Shown here one piece after another: positions 55,839 to 64,000 of a DNA stretch of 64,000 nucleotides. Source of the DNA: Phymatolithon calcareum (taxonomy: Eukaryota; Rhodophyta; Florideophyceae; Hapalidiales). The translations under genes were made by a program, and so were the position numbers. Position 1 is the first letter of the stretch. Each line of letters opens with the position of its first letter. Under the pieces are notes generated by a model. The model had not been told where the DNA came from, did no database searches, and was given only the letters and a program-made list of their open reading frames with translations. The stretch lies in contig OZ345356.1 of NCBI GenBank assembly GCA_977006965.1, positions 1,612,001-1,676,000 of the forward strand, in the 5' to 3' direction.

Positions 55839-57726
55839 ATGAGTGTGGACAAGCAGAGATCGGAGCACGATGCGTCGGACGTTGAGACAGATGAGCGAAA
55901 AGAAATGGAGCTTATGACAAACGTGGCGAAAAATTCCGAAAATTCAAGGCAAGAAGCTCACGACGACGGCGGTGGGGAGCTCATGGACTCAGGCCCGAGC
56001 TCGGAATCACCCGCTCTAAGGTCGGGCCCTACGGAAAACTCGGTGCTCATAACTCCAGGAGACCACTTGGTCGACAGCGAGTGGAGCTTAGCCGCTAATA
56101 TAAAGTGTGAACTTTCCTCCGGAAAGTGCGAGTGTATCATTTTTTCGTCGCCGGCAAAGTGCATAGACCCCAGATGCCGCCAAACGACCCCACCCAATGA
56201 TGCTTGCCTGTTTTGTCTGGGTGACCTACACATAAGCTGTGCAAGATTCGACCCGGTGACAGAAAAAGCGATTTGCGTTATCTGTGAAGAGAAAAGCACC
56301 ACTGTCCGAGAGCTGTTTATGGAATCCCCAGTCCTCAAGACTCCCATAAGCAGCATAGATCACACACCAGTCAAGGTGACAGACGATGTCCAATGCGATA
56401 AAATAGAAGAAACCACAAATGAAGAGAAGGATCTCTCTAGTCGTGACCGGCTATTGCCAGCGGGGAGGATAGAAGATGCCGAAATCTCCATTGAGGGTGT
56501 GCAGAACACAGGGAAGAAACACAAGCACCCACGAAGTGTAGTTGATGGGCCAGAAACGGTACGTCAAGTCTGGAAGAGGCGATTCAACAGTGTTCGCAAG
56601 AGCGTCAAGTGCCCGAAGTGCCCTGAACATATCCAGGCGCTCCCATCCCATTTCAATATCAGAGCCTCAAAAGAAACAGAATGCGTCAGCTGCCAGTGCC
56701 TAAATTGTATGGAAACACTATCTCCGCTTGTGATGTCGCTTACAATTAAGCTGGCTGAGTGTGAGGACAAGCTGGAAAAAACGATTATGCAAGAGGAAGA
56801 GAACATCGAATCTGCAAGAGAAATGGGTACCGTGAAATCAAAGCCGAAGCAGAAGGCACCAATGGAGCAGAAAGCTATCAGCCACCGGGAATTCACAAGT
56901 CAAGAGTACCGCCCGGCCTGCAGAGACGAATGTCAGATCATGGAAGGAGGTCGTAAAAACGAGAACAGCCTCGCGTGCACCAGTGCCGAAGATTACTATG
57001 CCGAAGATACAAGCGAGAAATATTGCCACGCCGGTGCAGCCCACGAATACAAGCACGGAGACCAGAAACGAACCTACCGAAAACCAAAAGGGACGCCCGA
57101 ATAATGCAGCAGAACAGTTCCCCAGTCTCGCGAAAGAGAAAATGACGCTAAAAGAGAGACTCAGGACGAAGAGCATGCTGAGAGCCCCCCAAACGAGGGA
57201 CCCCGAAAACCTGGTGCCACTCTACTTTCGTGGACTGCAACGAATGCATGAGTATGCTCTCATCAAAGAACTGCGATTGGGCCTGAAAAATCCCCAAAAA
57301 GCCATAGTCAACCTGTCGTTCATTGGCAACTCAGTTGTTGAGATCTTAACAGACAGATCATGTACCGCAGATACGCTGAACGAGCTGAAAGCTGCGGGGA
57401 TGGAACATCTCCAGAATTTCAATATGTTTTGAGACTCCTTGAGGAAAGGAAAGATCGTGGACCAGATGGAGAGGCGAACCAGGAACCTACATGCTGTGGT
57501 ACTGCGCACGACACGGTGCTCTAGGCTTCCAATGATTGATGCCTGTGCCCGACTTTGGTACAAAATGCAGGCAGAAAAAGGAAATGATCTCCTATTGGAA
57601 GAGGAGAACAGACGGTATGCGGAGGAAACAGAGCCCGCAATGCCCGTACCGTGCCCGTTGAAGATCAAGACGGGATGGTCCGAGCCTGCGCCCAACGGTG
57701 ACGCAAGGAAGGAAAGTGATAACTAG
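55839..57726 (+). pseudogene. LINE-A ORF1 with PHD-like finger
   Basis: Starts MSVDKQRSEHDASD at 55839. Residues 108-149 have a C4HC3 PHD pattern (CIDPRC, CLFC, H..C, CVIC), followed by a second Cys cluster (CPKCPEH, then CVSCQCLNC). The frame then changes near 56990, from the one ending at 57104 to an overlapping frame. That frame carries ENLVPLYFRGLQRMHEYALI and KNPQKAIVNLSFIGNSVVEI, and meets a TGA at 57430. It continues with VDQMERRTRNLHAVVLRTTR to 57726. One frameshift and one stop are therefore the only lesions. ORF1 proteins bind element RNA; the PHD finger could contact chromatin, which is inference. Confidence 0.75.
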
Positions 57727-60714
57727 AAGAAGCCTGCAAGTCGCCACTATAAACGTAGGCGGCTCGGGAGAAGCAGGAGTCTATGCGGAGAAACTTATAA
57801 GGGAGCACGGATGTGCAGTGGTGGGAGTCACAGAAACTCACTGCAAGGCAGAGGGGAAAGTTCGGACGAGCTATCCCCAAATTGGGGCTCCTCGCCCATG
57901 TGAGAACACATCGGATAAGCCACATGGAGGTGTGGCACTCATATTCGCGAGCTCGGTCGGCTGGCGAGTAATCTTCAAGAAAGCTGAGAGAAACTTCCAG
58001 GTGATAATTGCGCAGGTTGGAAAGGTTTTCGTCTCTGTCTGCTATATATCACCCTCAGCTGCTCTTAAAGGTACGAATGAAAACGAAGTACAACGATGCT
58101 TGTCAATGCTGCAGTCGCACAGCAGAGGACAAGCCTTGGCGATGGGGGACTGGAATGCTCGCCACAAATTATGGGACAAGAAGACAAATGGAAGAGGCGC
58201 CTTCCTTTTGAGATGGTTGCAAAAACACAGATGGGAGGCTCACTGCGGAATTGAAAACACGTGCATCACTTACAATGGAGCAAGTAATATCGACTTTTTC
58301 CTAAGCAAGCAAATTGAACCGGGAAAAGTCTCATCGCCCCCAGGACCCTGGCTAGGAAATCTGCAACACAAGCCCGTAATGGTTCGAATCCCATCAAAGC
58401 GGCAACCTCCGAGGACAAAAGAAGTTATTGTGACAGGAGGGCTTTCTGAGCCTGAGGTTGTCGATAACGTCCGCGTCGAGTACAACATTGTGCTCCCCGC
58501 ACTCATCATGAGACTCAATGAGTGTAAGACGGAAAAGAACCTTAACGATGTTTACGACTCCATAGTGAAAGCTCTACTCCGACCATGGCGCAAAAAAATC
58601 AATCTGGACAGGGCGCAATCCTCCTTCTGGAATAAGGAGCTGGTCGCAATGGCTAAGGAGCGTACAAGGCTGTTTAGGAAAGCCCGGCGGTCCAAAACTG
58701 AGGCAGATGTGGAGATGCACAAGAAATTTAAGGCGAAAATGAAAAGGGCAATGTGGGCTGCGAAAAACACGTCATACACCCGATTCCTCGACGAGCTCGA
58801 CGAGCTACCGGCGGCTACCGCAATTGAGAAAACATCGAAGATGGCAAGAGCTCTCCCACGAAGACACAAGGAGAACATGAAGCAAGATACGGAGCTCCCG
58901 GCGAGCTTGTTCCTTGCTCACATCGCCAACGTATGCTCGGCAAAAAATACATGGAGAGGCGAAACCAGAGAATTCAGCCCAGAATGGACGTTCCGCCATG
59001 ACATAGAATCGGCAATTTTATCGAGTCCCAATGGAAAAGCCCCGGGACCAGACCAAGTTAAGAACGAGATGCTGAAGATAGACCCCAAACTGAGCACCAG
59101 ATTGTTGTTCGCGTTATGGCAAGCCTGTAGCCGACTTCAAACGACCCCATTGGAGTGGAAAAGAACGAAAGTCGTCGCAATCTATAAGGGCGGAGAAACT
59201 AGCAAGCCGGAAAGCTACCGTCCAATCTCGCTGCTTAGCCACACCCGGAAAATCATCGAGATGGCATTGGACAAGCTGATACGACGAAATTATAAATTTC
59301 ATGTATCTCAATTGGGATTCCAGAAAAACAAAGGGACAGAGCTTGCCCTTCTCCACGCAGAAGCTCTCCGACAGCAAGGTCACAGCTATGTCGCTATCTT
59401 GGACTTAAAGGCAGCATATGACTCTGTTCCAAGAGACACGCTCGCAAGAAGATTACGAAGGGTCCTTGACCCAAGTATATCCGAGATGATTATGCCGTTC
59501 TTGGAACCGTCATATATCGAGAATGACGACGGCGAATGGTTCACCATCGACAAGGGGGTGGCACGAGGCTCTCCCCTAAGCCCATGTCTCTACAATATTT
59601 TTATGGACACCTTTGCCAAGGAGCTCGACTTAATCCCCAAAGATGTGTCGAAAGAGCCGTGCAAGCTCTTTGCAGATGATGTGAAGCTGACAGCCACCTC
59701 TGCAAAGGGGCTGGAGAAAATTCTGGACCTGGCGTCGAAATGGCAGAAGAGAATGAAATGAAGTGTAATACGACAAAAAGTGCCATCCTATGGACAAGGG
59801 CCACGGCACGACTGCAATTCCAACTGTCGGAAAGGAAGCTGACGAAACAACGGGAAGTGAAATACCTTGGTGTTACGATAACCGAGGATGGGATATCAGA
59901 TTCCAAACTTGTCGAAAGAATCAAGAACTCCGAAAATGTTCTTGGAACGCTGAGGCGCCTTGGAGTCTTCACGAACGGCGTGCACCCGTCGAGGTCAATC
60001 AGGCTGTACAAGTCTCTTGTAAAGTCGAGGTGGGAGTATGCAGTACATCTGACACCATGGACACCCAAAGTGGAGCTTGAGATCAAGAAGGTGGAGTCGA
60101 TGTTCTTCGGCCAAATATTTGGGAAACCAGGCAGAAGGAGTGCGGATAGAAGCAGAGCGATGTGCCGTATTGTGAAGCCGAAGGACAGAAGGGATATACT
60201 TGCAAGACTGTTTGTGCGAAGACTAATGAGGCACGCGGAAAATCTTGAGTCAAAACCGACACAGGTGCGACAACCGAAGGAGATCGAAAACGCAAATCTG
60301 GACGTAACCCACGCCAAAGTAAACCCTCACCTCTTCAGAGCGGCGTATGAAACTACGCCTCGCACAAACATCAAGCAATATCAAAGACAAAAGATCCTGG
60401 AAGCTGCCACGAAAGTCGAAGAAGGAAAAAAACGCCCCATCCCGAGTATCAAGACCACACTGCCACCTCACTTGTGCTTCAAGTCAAGGAGGTACAGGAC
60501 CCTGGCCATCAAATGGGCATTTGGAATGTTCCCGCCGATGAGCACCTCCGAGCTCATAGACCTAACTGGACAAACTGGAAAGGATGCTATCGAAGATCTC
60601 AAGTCAGGCCTATCAAAAGACAAGCTATCATATGAAGAAAGTGCTTTTACAAGGAGGGCACTCGACGAAATACTTGCCATGTATCAGGCGGCCAAGGCCA
60701 CTCTCGAAACCTGA
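57698..60714 (+). pseudogene. LINE-A ORF2: APE endonuclease and RT
   Basis: The endonuclease (57735-58400) shows VATINVGGSGEAGVYAEKLI, VGVTETH, ALAMGDWNARH and SNIDFFLSK. The RT (about 58990-59760) shows NGKAPGPDQVKNEML, YRPISLLSHTRKIIEMALDK, VAILDLKAAYDSVPRDTLAR, ARGSPLSPCLYNIFM and catalytic LFADDVKL. A one-base deletion near 59741 (TGGCAG where TGGGCAG would keep frame) shifts into the frame ending at 60714. That frame carries VKYLGVTITEDGIS and the C-terminal PPHLCFKSRRYRTLAIKWAF region. No ATG opens ORF2; it overlaps the ORF1 end by 29 bp in another frame. Expected length is about 1,005 residues. Confidence 0.88.
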
Positions 60715-60928
60715 AACCCGCGACTCAAGACAGTGGAATATTTTTCCCCCTCGAGGCTCTAAGCCAGAGGTAGGTTTTGATATTTCCGCCAGATCTTGTC
60801 GAAATCGACCACGCTAACATACAAGAACGATAGACCCTGTTTTTGGCCCAATGGCCTTCGCAAAGTTGCCCCAAGCGTCTGCAGATGCGTTGGTAACTTT
60901 TAAATAAAAAACTTACACTTCTTCTTCT
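60715..60928 (+). other. LINE-A 3' UTR and tail
   Basis: Contains CTCGAGGCTCTAAGCCAGAG, then CAAAGTTGCCCCAAGCGTCT, GTTGGTAACTTTTAAATAAA and a TTC run. The RT of this family probably recognises this end, since every truncated copy keeps it. Confidence 0.8.
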
Positions 60929-61007
60929 TCCTCCTTCGTCAAAGACAGTCCGCGACCCATGGTTGGGGCTGAGTGACTCGAACAGCGTACGTGGCTACGT
61001 CGCCATG

Positions 61008-61020
61008 GATATAAATAAGG
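61008..61020 (-). promoter_or_regulatory. Candidate TATA box of Tc1-like transposase
   Basis: On the minus strand CTTATTTATATCC lies about 50 bp upstream of the ATG at 60960. It is the only TATA-like sequence in the short leader. Confidence 0.35.
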
Positions 61021-61482
61021 CCACAGGGCCCCGAGCGCGCCATGAATCCCATATACTTCCGCTTGACGGATGCATAAAGTTTTCCGGGGCCAAATTGCTG
61101 CGCGGGAAAAAATGGGGCTATCATACATTTTGGCGTACACTGCGAGTTAACAAAAACCTAGTGAGCCATATTTGGGCTAGTACGTAGAGCAATGAGTAGA
61201 CGATTAAAGGACCAGCGGTCCTTTAACGCGATTCCCGCCATGCGCGTGCCCTTGACGGTTTGCCAAAGTTCGATCACTTCAAATGTATCATGCGTACTAC
61301 GTGGTAACTGGTTGTCGGATCATCTAATAACTCGGCCAGTATAAGCGTTCACCGGGGAGCACGGCACCATTTTGGCCCAAATCAACTAAATAACTATCGG
61401 GCCACAATGTTGCCGTGTTCCCCTAGTGTTCGGTACTGTACCTAAAATTCTACGTACAGTTACAACGTTCCTGAGGACAACG

Positions 61483-61546
61483 ATCCATGTGATCGTTCTG
61501 TTGTAGTAGTCTGCGTAGACCACTACAACAGAACGATCGCATGGAT
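61483..61546. other. 64-nt near-perfect hairpin
   Basis: Two 30-nt arms pair with two mismatches around a GCGT loop. The arm core is GATCGTTCTGTTGTAGT (61491-61507) and its complement is at 61522-61538. It lies in the hAT remnant between the Tc1-like element and the hAT C-terminal fragment, without coding potential. It could be the tip of a decayed foldback, a small-RNA precursor or a cruciform site. Confidence 0.75.
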
Positions 61547-61639
61547 GGTTGAATTCATTCACCTGTTCATGTATAACAGTATGGGTGTCTAGAGTGCCGT
61601 TTCGGAAAAGAAAGACAGAAGAGTCAATATAAAAAGTGA

Positions 61640-61900
61640 AGTCGGACATTCATCCAAATCACACTACAAGACCCACTCGACAACACCTGAACAAATTTCA
61701 CTCTTCCAACAATGGTACTACCTATTCCAAAACCGAAGCCGAAACAAGTCCATGGCTAAGGAATCGAACGTCTCCAATTGTGTTCGAGGCGATGCTTTTC
61801 CTCAAAGTCAACCGCTCTTACTGGGAGGAGCAAACTGTGAAGGAAGCTATGTCAATCGCTGTCAACCAGCTTCTTGGACAGGCTATCGCAGAAGACTAAA
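61640..61900 (+). pseudogene. hAT transposase C-terminal fragment
   Basis: PIVFEAMLFLKVNRSYWEEQ parallels LLFEYLLFLKVNRHYWDVGT at 19530-19590. This is the end of the hAT dimerisation region. Nothing upstream of it survives. Confidence 0.65.
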
Positions 61901-62379
61901 GTCTCGTACACCTAAGAGAAGAGGCATAAACAAACCATAAACTTGACTATTGCGGGAAGTATTCAAATTGCAATCCGAATTGCTGACTAACCGTAGTGAG
62001 CAATTGAATTGTTTAATTGCACGACAAACAGCAATATCGAGCAATGAGATTGGCACCACCCCTGGCCATACCCCACCTTGGCTACAATCCCTGGCACGAA
62101 TCGGGGCGAAGGTCACGAAATGAGACTTAGTAGAAGAGACTTGGCATGCAAGCAAATATCTACATCGTAGACTACCAAGTGGGATCTTTGAATTTTCAAA
62201 ATTTCTATTTGACTCATGTAGCCGTCGCACGGGAAAGGGTACTCTGCAACAAAAATAAAATGGATGCTACCCCACCAATGAGAATCTCTCTCCTCATCGA
62301 TTTTTGTGGGAGTTGATGAAGTGCTTATGAGGACAGCTACAGATTCCTGCCAGCCACGATCACAAAAGCCGGCCAGCTC

Positions 62380-63990
62380 GGCTCCTGGCCTGACGATTTT
62401 AATAAGGCACTGGTCGTTTCAATATTTAAGAAAGGAAACCAAGCTCACCAAAAAGCTACAGACCGATTTCTCTATTATCGCACGATCACAAAATATTTGA
62501 ATCAGCAGTGGACAAACTGATCCGGAAGGAATATAGATTCAGTAGATCCCAAATCGGCTTCCAGCACAAGAAAGGAGCCGAAAAAGCCCTCCTCCGTTGC
62601 ATAGCAGCCACGAGACGAGGAAGGAAAACAAAAGCCATGCTTGACCTAAAGTTAGAATACGACCGAATCCGAAGAGAGGAGCTTATGCGAGAAATCGATC
62701 TCAGGCTATCAGCAAACCTTGCATCACTTGCTTCCTTCTAGCTGCAGAAAACTACATTCACTGTTATGAACGACGCAGGAAGCACTCAAGGGAAAAGCGA
62801 ACGAGGAGTTCCCCAAGGTTCCCCCATGAGCCCCACACTGTTCAACATCCTCATGGATACTCTGACAGAAAGAGTCACGGCCATTAGCCTCAATGATTCT
62901 GACCCGAGCCTTCGTCTGAATATGTTTGCCGATGACGTCATACCAACGGCAAGAAACGAAGAAGAACTACAGAAAATGCTCCAGGAATGCTCCGAATGGG
63001 CACGGGTCTATCGGATGACGTGGTCGACCCAAAAATGTTCAGTCATACTCCACCATCGAAGGGTCAGAAAACCCATCATACTGGCAGACGAGGAAGAAAA
63101 ATACGACGCACTGCAGACTATCTCGGGACGACAATTGACGCGAACGGTATTCGTGACGACAAGCTTCTGGAGCGATTCAAAAGCGCAATCGCCAAAGTAC
63201 GGCTCACGAACAACCTAGGAATGACAAGAAAAGGATATAGCACTGAAGAGAGTATCAGGCTCTACAACGCTTTTATCAGGCCTGTATATGAGTACGCTGC
63301 GCATAAAACACCGGACACAATCGTTGCATCGAAAGCAGAACTGAAAATTCAGAACGACATTGAAACGATACTATTCGGGAATTGGGCAGCGCGGCACTGG
63401 AGTAGAGTAATGAAACTGTGCCAAATAGAGCCATGGGAGTTTCTCCGACAGCACATACGCCGGAAGCTAAGACGAAAATTAAGCAGGATTATGAAGGAGA
63501 CAGATGACACAGGGGCAGAGCTAGAACTCGAAACTCTCGACTGTATACGAGAATCAAACACGACAACGGACATTCAAGATAGGTGTGGCCTTCGGAGAGT
63601 ATGGGAACAGCAAGAAGAGCACCGCATCAGGAAAATTACGTTCGCCAAGAATAGTATACCGCACCAAGCAGTGAGGATGAAAGAAAGCAGATACAGAATT
63701 CTTTTGCGTAATGTGATTTATATGCCATTTTCCGAGGAACCCACCTAAGTTAATTAAAGAAATGGACAGTCAAGGATCATGGATAGTTGGAACACTCAAC
63801 AGAATCCTGAAGAAGCCTTCATGGACCCCAGCAGAAGAGATTGACATTGCTAGAGCCATTGACGTGATTCTATGTAACTCCGATTAAGGAAGCGGAATTT
63901 TCGATGCTAATAGAATATGCCTAGAAAGCTGCCGACTTTCCTCCAGTTGGGACACATGGTACATTCTCAATAAATCCATTTAATTACGAT
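62380..63990 (+). mobile_element. LINE relic, RT to 3' region
   Basis: It begins in the RT fingers near 62400 (a KALVVSIFKKGN-type stretch in one frame), then LIRKEYRFSRSQIGFQHKKG. Next come AMLDLKLEYDRIRREELMRE, RGVPQGSPMSPTLFNILMDT and FADDVIPTARNEEELQKML. A frame change near 63060 leads to ADYLGTTIDANGIRDDKLLE and NAFIRPVYEYAAHKTPDT. The C-terminal frame ends at 63748 and weak similarity to other LINE ends continues. It is a different family from LINE-A. The 3' end may lie at or beyond the window edge. Confidence 0.85.
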
Positions 63991-64000
63991 TGCCTTCCAG

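Larger units (their letters stand above)
55690..60928 (+). mobile_element. Near-complete LINE-A, 5.24 kb, TSD TCCTCCTTCGTCAA
   Basis: The 14-bp TCCTCCTTCGTCAA is at 55676-55689 and 60929-60942. The element has a 150-bp leader, ORF1, ORF2 with endonuclease and RT, a 214-bp 3' UTR and a TTC tail. It is the reference copy for the LINE-A tails through the window. It inserted into a Tc1-like transposase gene near the codons for its poly-Glu stretch, whose CTCCTC-rich complement resembles the element's own tail. Confidence 0.93.
54709..60960 (-). pseudogene. Tc1/mariner transposase split by a LINE
   Basis: The ATG at 60960 gives MGRGLSLTKEEE, then the LINE (55690-60928) intervenes. The frame resumes at 55689 with TKEEEAVIRALDSDGLRKRA (HTH), KKAGRPRKLSDQDTRAVIRK (second HTH), IFSDEMRFFLD (first Asp), GGGGVMVWGCFSW and FQQDNAPAHTAR (second Asp). 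A TGA at 54934-54936 stands where Trp is usual before PSRSPDLNPLENLW, which carries the third acidic position. The protein then runs to 54709. Apart from the LINE, that stop is the only lesion noticed. Exact TIRs were not resolved; candidates are CGCAGTAAG near 54654 and CACTGCG near 61140. Confidence 0.9.
54342..62064. mobile_element. hAT element with nested insertions, TSD GCCATACC
   Basis: The left end begins CAGGGGTGCTGCGCAATC and the right end is the inverse of CAGGGGTGGTGCCAATC, a typical hAT terminus. GCCATACC flanks both ends (54334-54341 and 62065-62072), giving an 8-bp TSD. The only transposase trace is near the right end: FEAMLFLKVNRSYWEEQTVK at 61780-61850, like the hAT C-terminus of the 19.2-kb element. 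The 7.7-kb span is inflated by a Tc1-like element containing a LINE. Removing those leaves a small, internally deleted hAT. Confidence 0.85.

Noticed and set aside
58380-58395. GGTTCGAATCCC as a tRNA T-arm.
   Set aside because: It lies inside the LINE ORF2 coding frame and no acceptor or anticodon stems surround it.
54654-61150. CGCAGTAAG and CACTGCG as definite Tc1 terminal repeats.
   Set aside because: The similarity is only a few bases and no TA duplication flanks them, so the Tc1 boundaries are left unresolved.

Overview
The window is eukaryotic nuclear DNA dominated by transposable elements. Almost all coding potential comes from broken retrotransposon and DNA-transposon genes. No rRNA, tRNA or CRISPR array was recognised. 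Only one host-type gene looks intact, an MFS-like transporter at 43586-44872. The few other host-type genes are decayed and show no obvious introns. The element mix (chromodomain Ty3/gypsy, Ty1/copia, several LINE families, hAT, Tc1/mariner, PIF/Harbinger-like) and a CAP-superfamily secreted protein would fit a repeat-rich protist, alga (for example a red alga), oomycete or fungus-like genome. The sequence alone does not settle the lineage.

Layout. 1-724: 3' end and LTR of a chromodomain gypsy element. 725-2960: duplicated block A. 3958-5537: a decayed membrane-protein gene truncated by a LINE. 6589-13417: a decayed copia element carrying a 1-kb foldback element. 13418-16720: a LINE 3' end and duplicated block C. 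16725-18560: an RNase H-bearing LINE. 19016-20307: a CAP gene split by a 658-bp hAT element with exact target-site duplications (TSDs). 21530-22460: block D. 22563-30801: an 8.2-kb gypsy element with a LINE inside pol and a 1.7-kb solo LTR near its 3' end. 30485-41649: a 2.61-kb, roughly 99% identical inverted repeat enclosing hAT and Harbinger-like transposase remnants. 43586-44872: the MFS gene. 45780-51770: block B with four later insertions. 51776-53850: a LINE split by a 595-bp insertion. 54342-62064: a nested stack, hAT containing Tc1 containing a 5.2-kb LINE. 62380-63990: another LINE.

The region reads as insertion stratigraphy. At least ten insertions can be delimited by TSDs or paralogous empty sites. 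One LINE family (called LINE-A here; 3' signature GTTGGTAACTTTTAAATAAA followed by a TTC-rich tail) has about 16 tails in the window. Its most complete copy, at 55690-60928, has a PHD-finger ORF1 and an endonuclease-RT ORF2 and is broken by only three small lesions.

Blocks B and C share the same order: a Pro/Ser/Thr-rich secreted-protein pseudogene, about 1 kb of conserved flank, then a second decayed gene with weak BTB/POZ resemblance. Blocks A and D each keep one half. The unit was therefore duplicated before later elements landed in single copies. All domain calls are by eye from translated motifs; no database search was possible.
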